Shown one piece after another: positions 53,134 through 64,000 of a stretch of 64,000 nt of DNA. The stretch's first letter is position 1. Each line of letters begins with the position of its first letter. Under the pieces are notes generated by a model. It saw nothing but the letters and a program-made list of their open reading frames with translations. It did no database searches and was not told the origin of the DNA. Both the position numbers and the translations under genes were made by a program. This stretch comes from Vandiemenella viatica (Eukaryota > Arthropoda > Insecta > Orthoptera > Morabidae), in the NCBI GenBank assembly GCA_031002005.1, contig JARYHS010009186.1, forward strand, positions 249,049,894 to 249,113,893, written 5' to 3'.

Positions 53134-54902
53134 TTAGTGAGATGGATGGGTCTGAAGGGCAGCAGCAAGATTACTGATGTTCGGTTGAAAATTGGTAAGT
53201 TTTAGTCGCAAATCACCACGGTTTTCCAAGTTCAGTCTGTTTCTCTGTTTGTCAAAATAGCGTTCGCGTGGCTAAAGCCAGCTTCAACCATGTATGAAGT
53301 TGGGAATGCAAGTAAGAAAGGTTCGGCTTCTGCTCTGAGCTTGGGGTATTTTGTAGCAATATTGTTATTGCTCCAAAATTCGCTGAGGTTTTTATTTTTA
53401 AACAACGCTTTAGCTTCCAGATCTACGCATATTTCAATCAGTTCATCTTCTAAGCCAGGTTCATTACCTTCATTATCAATTTTAACATCAAATGGAGAAG
53501 CAAACCATTCAGGAACATGCATGTTCTCCAAGTCTTCGAAACGTGCTTTCTAAGTATCTGTTTAATATATCTCCAAATCACGGTCGGGTATCTCTTCATT
53601 TTCTTTTAGTAGTCGAAAGTTTGAAAAATATTTAAAATCTTTACGTGCCAGTGAAGATTTTAACAGGTCCATTTTTAGTTGAAAGGCCATTATAATTGTT
53701 CGAGCTTGAACAATTGTAACATTTTTTCCTTGCAAACGCTTCTGTACTTCGTTAAATTTCGAATAAAGATCTGCCAAATAGAACAGATGGTTCTTGCACT
53801 GTTTTAACTCGTCACATAGTAATGGATCCACATTCTTAAGAAACTCTGCAGACGAGTCGTACAAGTCAACAAGCCTCTGCAAACTATCACCTCTTGACAA
53901 CCACCTTACCTCAGTGTGCAAAAGTAATTGATTGAAAGGTTCATCATTTTCTTCACATAACTTCGCAAACAGTCGGGAATTGAGAGGATGAGCTTTAATT
54001 TTATTAATTGACCTAATGCACACTTTTAGAGTATCATGCAGCTCGCCACTCAATTTTTTGGCTACAAGATGCTGCCTGTGTAGGACACAGTGAACGGTAC
54101 GTACATTAGGAACCTTTTCCTTCAGAAAGACGAAAATCCTCTATAACGGCCTACCATAGCAGGTGCACCGTCAGTAGCTACTGCAGTAATATTCCCGAAA
54201 GGAATGTTGTGCTTGTTCAAATAATCTTGCAAACATAAAAAAATTGTCTCACCTTTTGAATCAGTTTGAAGATATTTAGCAAACAGAAATTCATCAACAG
54301 TGTCATTCAGGGATGGACTATGGAACCTAACATAAGCCATGAGAAGATTTGAACTTCCGAAAGTTGATTCGTCAAGTTGAATAGCAAACTTACAATGCTG
54401 GAGCTCAGAGGTCAAAGTTCTTTCCACATCATCGGCCATTTCCTCTATACGTCGCTGCACAGTATTTGCACTTTAAAAATAGTTGAGAGTCTTTCTTCAT
54501 AACATTTTCAATTACATCTTTTATAGCTGGTACTATAATCTCTTCACCAATAGTGTACGGTTTGCCTTTCTTTGCTATGTTAAGAGAGATGCTGTAGGAT
54601 GTCCTCAGTCCTCCTTCACTATCAGCGCTAGCAGATGACTTCAAATATGTACTTAAATTTGGCCGATCTCTCAATTTCTCTTTTAGCATTTTGAAATACT
54701 CAATATCTTTGTTTTTCTTATCAGAATGGATCCTTTCCAAGTGGTCTTTCATTTTCGCCGGCTTCATAGCATCATTGCTGAAAGTTTTTTCACATAACAA
54801 GCACATAGGAATAGTTTCATTAGCAGAAGATGGCACAAAACCATATTTCAAATACTCGTGTGAATATTGTCTGCATTTCTTCTTAGCACTGGTAGACGAC
54901 AT
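53134..54902 (-). pseudogene. hAT transposase (BED finger, hATC domain)
   Basis: Minus strand from MSSTSAKKKCRQYSHEYL. BED-type zinc finger MCLLCEKTF with HLERIH, DRPNLSTYL, then FAIQLDESTFGSSNLLMAYV and TDGAPAMVGRYRG (hAT catalytic region), HCVLHRQHLVAKKL and LHTEVRWLSRGDSL. The C-terminal dimerisation block SYMVEAGFSHANAIL is continued in another frame by TKQRNRLNLENRGDLRL. Frameshifts near 54450, 54125 and 53255 and stops near 53560 kill it. The length of about 590 codons is near full. Related host genes (ZBED5, SCAND3, FAM200) share this architecture, but the breaks argue against domestication. Confidence 0.88.
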
Positions 54903-55306
54903 TGTAGGTATTAAACTCAGATTTATAATATGAACAACACGATACGATCGCAGCACAACAAAACAGCGGCAGTAAGAGACGCAACCTTATTACCGCACGA
55001 GCTATAATGTACTGCCTGTTCGTTCTCAGAGTGCATTGTTGCTACTTTTTGCTAACAATAGATATCGAGACTTGGAAGGAATAATAATTACATCTAAAAG
55101 TAACCTATTCAATAGAATTAGATAGGAAAAAGATAAAAAAGAAGTATCTCAATTTAATGGTTTTCGGTATATTACGATATTTTCTATGTAAAGGACAAAG
55201 TCTACATTTAGATATACAATATATAGAGTGGAAACCATACTAGAGTTTAACAGTGCAATTTGTGTATAATGAACCAGCAGCGTTCATTCCCCCCCCCCCT
55301 CCCCAC

Positions 55307-55498
55307 CTCTGTGACTTTACGTCTCGTCGACAGCGCGGTCATTAGAGGCGGGATGGAATTGCAGCCAAGGAACTGGAAGGAATTCGGCCATGGCTTTTTG
55401 GAGGAAGCATCCCTGCATTAGCCTTGAGTGATTTGGGGAAACCATGGAAAACCCAAATCCGGATGCCCGGACGGGGATTCGAACCAGCGTCCTCCCGG
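55307..55498 (-). mobile_element. SINE (family A), head truncated
   Basis: Minus strand: B box GGTTCGAATCC, core TTTTCCATGGTTTCCCCAAA and CTGTCGACGAGACG tail. It stops within the region upstream of the B box at 55498. Confidence 0.8.
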
Positions 55499-55953
55499 AT
55501 ATAAAATGCTTAAATACCTGAAGTAAATAAAAAATAAAGTATTAATACTTGTTGAGTTCATCACGTAGCTTAGCTAAAATAAAATAATTGTGTAAATTGG
55601 TCTACATTCGTTTCTCACAGGAATAACCACTAACAAACCAGCAATGCGAGAGAAGAATAAAGCGGCGAAATCAAACAGTTTGAACGCTAAGCTTTGCTCC
55701 ATTATTACCTCAACGCTTTTAGCCCCAGTATGAGTCACCGCAACAATCCAATTGGTTTATTTGTTTTCGCTGCGTTGTTCTTCGCTCTCGTCGTTGTTAT
55801 GCTCTCCGCTCCAGTATGTTTTCTCCTTACCACATACCTAAAGCGACGCAGGCTTCGGTAAAACTCAAATTATTACGGGGGTAGTCAGTTATTTTGGATT
55901 TTTTGTTGGAATATTCCCATTTTCTTCCTAGACCATTTAATTGAACCTCCTTA

Positions 55954-56953
55954 NNNNNNNNNNNNNNNNNNNNNNNNNNNNNNNNNNNNNNNNNNNNNNN
56001 NNNNNNNNNNNNNNNNNNNNNNNNNNNNNNNNNNNNNNNNNNNNNNNNNNNNNNNNNNNNNNNNNNNNNNNNNNNNNNNNNNNNNNNNNNNNNNNNNNNN
56101 NNNNNNNNNNNNNNNNNNNNNNNNNNNNNNNNNNNNNNNNNNNNNNNNNNNNNNNNNNNNNNNNNNNNNNNNNNNNNNNNNNNNNNNNNNNNNNNNNNNN
56201 NNNNNNNNNNNNNNNNNNNNNNNNNNNNNNNNNNNNNNNNNNNNNNNNNNNNNNNNNNNNNNNNNNNNNNNNNNNNNNNNNNNNNNNNNNNNNNNNNNNN
56301 NNNNNNNNNNNNNNNNNNNNNNNNNNNNNNNNNNNNNNNNNNNNNNNNNNNNNNNNNNNNNNNNNNNNNNNNNNNNNNNNNNNNNNNNNNNNNNNNNNNN
56401 NNNNNNNNNNNNNNNNNNNNNNNNNNNNNNNNNNNNNNNNNNNNNNNNNNNNNNNNNNNNNNNNNNNNNNNNNNNNNNNNNNNNNNNNNNNNNNNNNNNN
56501 NNNNNNNNNNNNNNNNNNNNNNNNNNNNNNNNNNNNNNNNNNNNNNNNNNNNNNNNNNNNNNNNNNNNNNNNNNNNNNNNNNNNNNNNNNNNNNNNNNNN
56601 NNNNNNNNNNNNNNNNNNNNNNNNNNNNNNNNNNNNNNNNNNNNNNNNNNNNNNNNNNNNNNNNNNNNNNNNNNNNNNNNNNNNNNNNNNNNNNNNNNNN
56701 NNNNNNNNNNNNNNNNNNNNNNNNNNNNNNNNNNNNNNNNNNNNNNNNNNNNNNNNNNNNNNNNNNNNNNNNNNNNNNNNNNNNNNNNNNNNNNNNNNNN
56801 NNNNNNNNNNNNNNNNNNNNNNNNNNNNNNNNNNNNNNNNNNNNNNNNNNNNNNNNNNNNNNNNNNNNNNNNNNNNNNNNNNNNNNNNNNNNNNNNNNNN
56901 NNNNNNNNNNNNNNNNNNNNNNNNNNNNNNNNNNNNNNNNNNNNNNNNNNNNN
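55954..56953. other. Assembly gap, 1000 N
   Basis: Exactly 1000 unknown bases, a fixed-size scaffolding gap. Any frame spanning it is meaningless. Confidence 0.99.
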
Positions 56954-57055
56954 TTTGTAAATTCCTCAGTAGTGAATACTTATTGTAAACACTCTGTCCC
57001 TATTGTAGCCGCCTGGATTAACCTGGTAAACCTACCGCTTATAAGGGACCTACAG

Positions 57056-57215
57056 TTTAACGTGGAATCCGAACCACAGAAGGAATCTGGAGTACTTCAC
57101 ATAGCACAAGAAGCTGTGCTAGAGTCTTCGAAAATCTTTGTCGAGACAGGGATTCGAACGTGGGACCTGTAGATCTCCGGTCAGACGCCTTAACCACTGA
57201 GCCACCGGACCACTC
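57056..57215 (-). mobile_element. tRNA-derived SINE (family B)
   Basis: Minus strand: TCCGGTGGCTCAGTGGTTAA head with A box TGGCTCAGTGG and B box GTTCGAATCCC, then a body with ACAGCTTCTTGTGC and GTGGTTCGGATTCCACG. It is not a plain tRNA gene: the anticodon arm is irregular and a SINE body follows. Confidence 0.75.
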
Positions 57216-57289
57216 CGAAAGTATTGTGATATTCAGGGTCTTCCGAAGAAAATATGCGCATTTCTTTATAGCCATATTGAAGACTGTAG

Positions 57290-57660
57290 AAATAACTGTT
57301 TGTGATATCTTCTTCTCAATATCCAGTGGTATGGCTGGTGGCCTAGTAGGGTCTCAAACCATCTTCTTGCTGGTCTTTCAACATCTCTCCTGCGTTTGGA
57401 TTTGGTATTGAGGATTTCTCGTGGGATCCGGTCTTTACTACATGGTCTGTCAAAAATATTCTGTAGTTTTTCACAGTTTGGAGAACTGGTTTAACTTTCG
57501 GTTCCTTAGGGATGAAATCTGATCTTTTTCTATCCCTTACCGTGTAACCAGCTGTTCGTTACCTTTGCGGAGTGTCCAGGCCTCGCTGCCGTACAGTAGC
57601 GTAAGTTTAGTCAGGATGCTATATAGTATGATTCTTGTGTGACGTTGGACAAGATATTGC
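57290..57660 (-). pseudogene. LINE RT tail remnant
   Basis: Around 57600-57500 the minus strand reads ILTKLTL-LYGSEAWTL and RKGNEQLVT in broken frames, the block that follows the RT palm in RTE-like LINEs. Confidence 0.45.
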
Positions 57661-58139
57661 TTGAAAGTGCTGTTTATTTTCCTGTAACTTTCGCGAAGTT
57701 TGCGATTTTTTTGGTTGCATATCGTTTGCTAGAGGTTGTATTCTAGGTACGTATATGCCGGTACTTACTTTTTGGGTGTGTTTTCTATTGAAGTTTGGCT
57801 CTCTTGTGATCTCTCTCGATGAAGGCCATAACTTTGGTTTATATCTTAGTCATAAAATCGGATCAGTGGTTACTCACTCCAAACTCGGACTGCGGAATGG
57901 GACTTAAGGAGAAATCATGATCTAATCTCCAAAATTATGTCGCGCATGATCTAATTGTTATTGCTGGGACTATGAATGCTGTTAAACAACGGAAAGGAAA
58001 TTGGGCATCACCATCATCGTTGATAGATTCTCTGGCCGGGTATACCAGGAACACAGTCCTCTCCAGAGTTCCTCTCCTGCCACCATTCCTCCTCTTACAC
58101 TACCTTCATCTTGCCCACTCTTCTGCTCCCTTAATCCAC

Positions 58140-58346
58140 CTACCTGCGACTTTCCTCCAGGGCTCTTCCTTCCAGTTTCAAATAATACATTTTCTTCGGC
58201 ATTCTTTCATCCTTCATCCTCTTCATTTGTCCATACCACTGGAGGTTTGATCTCCAAAATCTATTATGTGCAGTTTCCTCTTTAACTACCTTCTTCAAAA
58301 GCTCGTTCAATCTCGTTGCATCAAACCTAATCCTCCGACACTTCAT
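58140..58346 (-). pseudogene. LINE C-terminal tail remnant
   Basis: Minus frame: RFWRSNLQWYGQMKRMKDER then MPKKMYYLKLEGRA, matching the LKWYGH-KRM--R-PK segment of insect non-LTR RT tails. Confidence 0.65.
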
Positions 58347-58554
58347 CTCTGGATTCTAGTAGCATCTCTTTCATTAATAACCCACACTTCAGAATGATTT
58401 GTCTTCTGCAGTTCCATGACCCCCCCCCCCCCATTCCATGTCAGCCCTCTGACACACGTAGAATTCTTGAGCTCTTCTGAAAGTTTCAGTTACTTCCTTT
58501 CGCTTTCTTCCATTCTCTTCTGTACAGTTCTGAAACACTTTGACCAAGAAAGGT

Positions 58555-58815
58555 GGGAGAGCGATAACGTTTGGGTCGGGCACTCGGTAGGATGCGGATT
58601 CGAATCCCCATCCAACCGTCCAGATTTCGGGTTTCCATAGATTTCCGAAATCAGACCAGACGAATGGTGGGATGTTCCCTTCAAAAGGCCAACGCCGAAT
58701 TCCTTTCCGTTCCTTGTCCCTATTCCTTTCCTTTCCTTGTCCCTATTCCTTTCCCACCCGTAATGACCTCGACGTCGACGAGGCATAAAGTTAGAACGAA
58801 AAAAAAAAAAAGATT
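58555..58815 (+). mobile_element. SINE (family A) with 22-bp internal duplication
   Basis: Head region, B box GATTCGAATCCCC, core TTTCCGAAATCAGACCAGAC, then CCTTGTCCCTATTCCTTTCC twice, tail CTCGACGTCGACGAGGC and poly-A. Confidence 0.8.
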
Positions 58816-59074
58816 CTTGACCTCTTCTATAACTACATTTTTTCTCATGGAGTTTGGAGACGAATTCAAGTATTGAACATGTTGACAATAAAAAACCCAA
58901 TCCCAGAATTCGATTAAAGGCTGCTGAGGAGACAATAGAGAAATGAAACGTTCGTGGGTGGACTAGGGTCCTTCAAACTGGAAGGACGAATGTTTTAATC
59001 CCTTGATTTATGTGTCTTGTCTGGTCTCCAGATACGGCAAGCTAAGAGGAAAACAAAGCGCTATCTCTCTGTTG

Positions 59075-59266
59075 TCACCTGATATGGCGGTCCAGCCAGC
59101 GGCAGGCATACAAAGCTATGTCGAATATAATGAGGTGATATAGAGTCAGCCGGCTCACCATGAAGTCATCTGCACTCTGAACGCGTTGACCGCAGTGCCC
59201 ACAGGCTAACTTCCCAAAGCAACTTTTACCTGCACCGACCAGCACTCTGGCTGCAATATTCCACAC
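59075..59266 (-). pseudogene. LIM-domain-like fragment (uncertain)
   Basis: Minus frame: SCFGKLACGHCGQRVQSADD, then FM, then YHL and F at LIM spacing. The CxxC, the S-D pair and YHL-x-x-F fall where they do in the second LIM domain of Lhx6/8 and Arrowhead proteins. The cysteine expected after HL is Ile and later zinc ligands are not placed. It could be a decayed LIM exon or chance. GTGAGC after FM could also be a splice donor. Confidence 0.25.
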
Positions 59267-59489
59267 GCTTCTGTTCTATTACGAAGTATTTATACTCTCA
59301 ACAGAAGCTGTATAAAGCCGGACCTTCAGGTAGATATTGTAAACGTTTGTTTTTATTCGTAGGTCGAATATCGCCACAAGTGAAATATGCCGAAGACGAA
59401 TTTCGTACATGAGACTGCTGTCTATGCACAAGCTCACGTGGTTTTCTTGGATTTTATCTTTACCTGTTTCTTTTCCCCACATAACAGAT

Positions 59490-60360
59490 ATTAACCAGTT
59501 ATTTTAATTCTCTCTTTATGGCCTTCAGTATCTGATATATGACCAACGCTTTAACACCTGAAACCTCAATACTTACTGTTTATTAACTATCTATTAAACA
59601 TCTCTTAAATGACTCATCGAGGCTTTCCTTTACACATTAATATTACAATTTATTTACAATCTTACAACACTCTTAAGATTAACAGTTAGTGCTAATCTTC
59701 GTTTCGTTAAATTCAATTGATATCCAACATTCTCAGATCACATATAAATCATTTTTGCTTTGCCCTCAGGCTATTTACATATAATATACAAACATTAATG
59801 TATTCTACCTCCCTACGAAGATAGATTCAATTTTTTTAGACTTCCATTTCTTGAAGCCTCTTTTTATGACATTATCATTTCATATTAATGGCTTCCATCA
59901 ATACCAATTTCTTCCATTCTATTCGCGTCTACTAAAGATAATGCTTCATGCATCTGGTGACCTCTTAACTATTTAAGTCAGAGTTAATAATGCACTTCAT
60001 TATTCTATGTTTATGCAAATTTGTTATCAATAAATTATCCTAATTCTAACTAAGGACTATTTACTTTACAATATGCACTACGATTAAAAGGAATCACATG
60101 TTTCTCAAACGGATAATACACAGAGGGAGTAAAATGCGGCTGATTCATCTGTGGAGCATTGTGAAAGAAGTAAAAGGGTGGGGTCATCCATCAAGAGAAC
60201 ATTGGACTCAGCAGGCTATGTTATAGTTTTCATGAAACAATGGAACTAACAATGCCAGGTATTCACTAACGACAGTTTCCTTTGAAGTGACGAATCTATG
60301 ATTCAGATGCAAAGCTTCTTTCGTCGACTTTAACGTCGTCCGTCTTTGGAACATCAATCA
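59490..60360. other. AT-rich stretch, nothing recognised
   Basis: No gene or element was seen. Confidence 0.45.
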
Positions 60361-60399
60361 GATCGTGAGATCGATCCTTCAGGTTGAGAAGATGCCAAA

Positions 60400-60905
60400 A
60401 GGTGCTGTTGATAGTGTATGGACACTGGAGTGATGCTGAAGAATCCAAGTCGCTCTGAACAGAGCCATACGTCAAGCATAAGCGTAAATTCAGTAAGGTG
60501 CTTTTTCATCACGATGAGGCCACTTGCCACACAACAATTGCTTCAGCAAGAGGTCTTTTGGCTTTACGCCTCGTCGATGTCAAGGTCATTAGAGGCGGGA
60601 AAGGATGGGGAGCAGGGAACTGGAAGGAAGCCGGCCATGATCTTTTGAAGGAACCATCCTGGCATTCGCCAGGAGTGACTTGGGGGAACCATGGAAAACC
60701 AAAATCTGGACGGCCGATTGGGAATTCGAACCCGCGAATGTGTCATGTCCTCTTCGTTCTCCTCATCTGCCGGCATGCGATATTTTTTCCTCCGTGGTTA
60801 TATGAATCGAGTACTTTTTCTACAAACAAACGCCACAAAAAATATAATATTTAAAAATTCCAATCGTCATGAAGTAGAAGAAATTTTGGGGAAGATTATC
60901 AACTA
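60400..60905 (+). pseudogene. Mariner/IS630-type transposase remnant with nested SINE
   Basis: Before the SINE: KFSKVLFHHDEATCHTTIAS, the HHDNA-HT block with the second catalytic D. After it: CDIFFLRGYMNRVLF, like the C-D-FFLW-Y-K-RV block around the third position. Broken by a SINE at 60554-60740. Confidence 0.5.
60554..60740 (-). mobile_element. SINE (family A), head lost
   Basis: Minus strand keeps the B-box region (GGGTTCGAATTCC), core TTTTCCATGGTTCCCCCAAG and tail ATGACCTTGACATCGACGAG. The A-box half is missing. Confidence 0.75.
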
Positions 60906-61706
60906 GTTCCAACAAAGGCTTGAAACCATATTTCGAAAACAAAAGCCGTTAAATTCTCGAAATTCTTTTTTGGCATATTAATCTTAAATGTTATCAAACA
61001 ACTTTTCTTTTGATTAAATATAAAAGACCAGTAAACTTGTTTGTAACTTTTGCACAGCCAATCTTCCCGTCACCCCCTAAAAATACCTTGAGTCTTTAGT
61101 TGGGTTGTTGAAATTAAATAGCTGGTGCCGTATGCACACAAAATAACAAAGACAGTTTACTAATGTGGACGTATTTTCAATTCACAATAACTTATTGTAT
61201 GCAATGTTTGATGTCAGAAAACAATCATCTTTAATTTTTTGTTCGTCATTTGCAATAATTGACATGAAAATATTCTTTGAAAAGTCCACAACATTTGGTA
61301 AATGTAATCCAGTTCTTTGAAGCGTTAGTCTCTGAGACTTATTGCAAAAGCAACTTTCGGTGGGAACCCTGGTAACCCCTGAAGCTTCTGCCGCCCAATC
61401 GACTGTTGAGCCCGGCGGGTTGCGTCTTGCATACGCAGGCGCTGCGACATGTAAAGAGTGTCCTAGCAGCCGTGGACACACTTTTAACTTAAACTTTAAA
61501 CAAATAATTTGTTTTAACGTAAATTGATTCTAATATGTCGGAAAAAGGTAAAAAAAATATCCTTTTCACTGTAAAGTTTGTATTAGTTGAGAACTGGGGA
61601 TGCTGGATAGAGAAATAATGTATCGAATTTAAACGAAAAATTAACGAAGTGTTTACAAATTATTTTTTTAAATACTAGTGCGTAGGCCCTATATCAGTGT
61701 GTAAGT

Positions 61707-62111
61707 TTAGGCTCAAAGAACTAAAACGCCTATTGAGCGAAAAAATGACGACAACGCGTTTTGGTTTCTCGAAAAAGGGCGCAACACGTTATTCGTGTTA
61801 TGGCATTTACAAAAAACAGCGAGAACTTGTAGTGGCTAACTCGCTACGTGGTTTATGAACGCTCCCCAACGTGAAATTGATCCAGGTCGCATTCTACATA
61901 CATGACGACTCACATTTTTCCTTTTTTTTTAAAGTCCTGTAACTCGACGGGTAAGAAGTATCATATATATTAAATGCAGCCTGGACCGATTAGTCGTGAA
62001 CAGAAAGAGTTAAATACTGATAGGTAACAACGTGTTGTGCCCGTTTTCAAGAAACCACAACCCGTGGTCGGTTTTTTCGCTCATTGAGCGTTTTTTGATC
62101 TTTGAGTCTAA
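61707..62111. mobile_element. 405-bp inverted-repeat element (MITE)
   Basis: The two ends are about 85-bp imperfect inverted repeats: left TTAGGCTCAAAGAACTAAAA and TTGAGCGAAAAAATGACGAC; right reversed TTAGACTCAAAGATCAAAAA and ATGAGCGAAAAAACCGACCA. The interior has ACTCGACGGGTAAGAAG and AAATGCAGCCTGGACC, like the repeat array at 8436-8984. Target duplication unclear. Confidence 0.7.
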
Positions 62112-62319
62112 CATGTATACGCGCAAGAAGTGAAAATTGTATGTATTTTGTGTGTGTGTGTGTTTTTAATGTTTTTGGTGTGTGTTTTGGTCTCGAGTGG
62201 AAAAACGATACAATCTTTATTGCATTTGTACTGTAAATAGTGATTTTGTCTACGCGTTACTCTCGTAAACAAATGAAACCAATATAAATAAACAAAAAGT
62301 AACTAATAACCAAAGTAGA

Positions 62320-62700
62320 AACTAAAAATACCGTTGCGCGTAATAATGGCGACTCCTCCGAGTGTAGATGTACCGTCTGACGCCGTCACATGATTTTCGG
62401 TGAGTATCAAAGCAATTTAATCTTTAACAATTTTTTATTAAGATTAGATATATACATGGAACACTTGTATATTCACACTTATGCATACATGTAAAGAAAG
62501 CGTAACGCGCAACCCGAGTTAACTCAAAACGACGTTCCGCATTTTCACTGTAAGTGACGGCATCGTCAGTGCGCATGCGCAGAACGTTACGACGCATGCG
62601 CGCTTAACGCTAACAAATTTTTCCCAACCGCGCAACTACTTTGTAATTTTTAGCGTTTGATGTCAAGCGCTGTGTTTTACTAACGGTTTCTTCAAGACGT
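62320..62700 (+). promoter_or_regulatory. CpG-rich stretch, possible promoter/first exon (weak)
   Basis: CpG-rich against an AT-rich background. It has TGCGCATGCGCA (62570), an NRF-1/Ewg-like palindrome, with a second GCATGCGCGC nearby. Just upstream, ATGGCGACTCCTCCG (62347) opens a 15-codon frame and CGGTGAGTATC (62399) looks like a splice donor. No downstream exon was identified. Confidence 0.25.
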
Positions 62701-62911
62701 CACTGAACCGAGACTATAAACACTTGTTTAGGGCAATGAGATGAAAGAATCTCGCTTGGGGTGAAAGTTGTAATGTCTCGTATTACAGTAAAGGCTGCTC
62801 AATGGAAATTACTCAGCGGTAAAAACATTGTTATTGGCTGAAACGGTGACTGCTCCTGCGTTGTAAACATACTGTAACTTACGGCCTTTATGCATAAAAA
62901 AAAAAGGAGTT

Positions 62912-63265
62912 TGCAGGATCGTGGATATCATTTTAGGACATACGATGTTGGTTTATTTGATAACAGAACCAATAGCTCATCCTCTGAACTGTGGAGGGAA
63001 TGAAATATCACATCGCTTCAACTACACGTCTCAGAGAACATGACGCATGCGGCAGCCGAGCGCAATCAGACATATCTCGCAGGCGAAAATAGTATCTTTG
63101 TGTATAACAATTCTCCCCTCTAACTGTGATTAAAACTTAATTACTGTCTCAAGAGGCGACTGGCAGGGCCGTGGATTTCATTTCAGGACATACTATATTT
63201 GTTTATTTGATAACAGAACCAATAGCTCATCCTCTGAACTGTGAAGGGAATCAAATATCAACGTA
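62912..63265. repeat. Direct repeat, units 250 bp apart
   Basis: TTTGATAACAGAACCAATAG and CTCATCCTCTGAACTGTG occur in both units (62912-63015 and 63162-63265) with few changes. Either a segmental duplication or two copies of one element end. Confidence 0.75.
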
Positions 63266-63616
63266 CTCGTACAGGAAAGAGACGACTAATAACATGTACT
63301 GTAATGGGTTTACGGAGATAAAGCTAATATCTTCAATAGGCACACAGAGTAGATTACATGAAACCAATTCAGAAACCTATCATCATAATTGTCCACACTT
63401 TACAGCCACTGGTCGGCTATGTTTAGCTCGCAGGCCTCTCCGTTTTCATCTCTCTTTCCATCACAGCCTGGATCCAGCCTTTCCTGCACACACCCCTCCA
63501 CAACTCTCAGCCATCTATCCCATGATATCCTCTGGGTAGTTTACCTCGTACGTTTTTCTTCATTCTTCTTACCGATGAGGCGTGCTAGGACTAAGTGGCA
63601 ATTTCAATTCTTGTTG

Positions 63617-63859
63617 TTATTTTTTCTTCCGTTCAATCTTACATTCCTTCATCGTTTCACAGTGATTCTTCCTTTCATCCTCAGACCACTTCAGAATGGA
63701 TTTATTTTCTCTTCTTCCTAATTCCCTACTTCTAAAGATCTCTCTGTTCATAGTTTCCTCTTCTCTCATACTATTTCTTTCTAAAAACTTCTTAACCTCT
63801 GGAATCCAGCGTGTTATTAATTTTTTTCTTAAAATTAAATAAACATCGCTTTCATTCAT
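63617..63859 (-). pseudogene. Possible LINE-encoded charged tail (weak)
   Basis: Minus frame of 80 codons with WIPEVKKFLERN, ILKWSEDERKNHCETMKECK and a Lys/Glu-rich end. It resembles the charged W-E-R-K--MK tails of some insect retroelement proteins. No catalytic motif. Confidence 0.25.
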
Positions 63860-64000
63860 CTATTATTATCGATTCAATAAATATGTCCAAAAAACACCAA
63901 TCTACATTTTGTTATTGTTTCTGTTGTATTTTCTATGTTCTGGCATATTTCTTTATTACTTCTTAATTTCCATAGTTTTGTTGCTTCTATTGGAGCAAAG

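Larger units (their letters stand above)
52415..54960 (-). mobile_element. hAT element of ZBED/SCAND3 type
   Basis: The 3' end is at 52415 (CAGGGGTCCCCAAACTTTTT, then GTCGACCCCC repeats), a classic hAT terminus. The transposase pseudogene runs from 54902 to 53134. A small CAGTG-type element is nested at 52503-52785. The 5' terminal repeat was not found between 54960 and 55300, so the element appears truncated or diverged there. Confidence 0.7.

Noticed and set aside
53134..54902. Domesticated ZBED5/SCAND3-like host gene
   Set aside because: Frameshifts and stops at four places and an adjacent hAT terminus indicate a dead transposon.
55941..56960. Long open frame across the N run
   Set aside because: Consists almost wholly of unknown bases in an assembly gap.
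57056..57215. tRNA gene on the minus strand
   Set aside because: The A and B boxes are present, but cloverleaf pairing is irregular and a SINE body follows.
1..64000. CRISPR arrays, bacterial operons or rRNA genes
   Set aside because: No evenly spaced short repeats, ribosome-binding sites or rRNA-like blocks; the sequence is a metazoan nuclear region.

Overview
The window is a repeat-saturated piece of an animal nuclear genome, almost certainly an insect. Evidence: introns with GT/AG borders, many tRNA-derived SINEs, non-LTR retrotransposon tails of several clades, and mariner, Tc1, pogo, hAT and piggyBac remnants, all broken by stops and frameshifts. The species cannot be fixed from sequence alone; element style suggests a large TE-rich (for example polyneopteran) genome. 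A run of exactly 1000 N (55954-56953) marks an assembly gap.

The one clear host gene is the 5' half of a hydroxylysine-kinase-like phosphotransferase (HYKK/AGPHD1 family) on the minus strand. Four coding exons (25761-25907, 15478-15598, 11351-11431, 8203-8321) join in one frame with matching intron phases 0, 1 and 1. The last exon seen ends in phase 0, and the catalytic half must lie beyond the left edge or be unrecognised. Its introns (about 10.2, 4.0 and 3.0 kb) hold most of the elements between 8 and 26 kb. A weak LIM-domain-like reading frame (59075-59266, minus) is the only other host-like coding trace.

Layout. 1-8.2 kb: AT-rich sequence, a mariner pseudogene split by a 1.6-kb hAT element, and a second hAT element. 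8.2-26 kb: HYKK introns with a pogo/Tigger element carrying a nested TTAA element, an RTE-type LINE, a cluster of inverted hAT copies, SINEs, and a mariner with one visible frameshift. 26-42 kb: LINE tails, SINEs, a 180-bp palindrome with hammerhead-like motifs, and Tc1 debris. 42-50.4 kb: an inverted-repeat element holding a Penelope-like RT fragment, a transposon encoding an unusual RNase-H-like protein (DUF7869-like), small hAT and TTAA elements, and a piggyBac deletion derivative. 50.6-55.5 kb: a rearranged jockey-like LINE and a ZBED-type hAT pseudogene. 57-64 kb: SINEs, RT tails, a mariner-like remnant, a 0.4-kb inverted-repeat element and a CpG-rich stretch.

Most mobile elements appear dead. 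Nesting gives relative ages: mariner older than the hAT inside it; pogo older than its TTAA element; the RTE-like LINE at 23 kb older than the SINE inside it. The least conventional items are the DUF7869-like transposon (44878-46582) and the hammerhead-like motifs (31886-31985 and 44064-44104).
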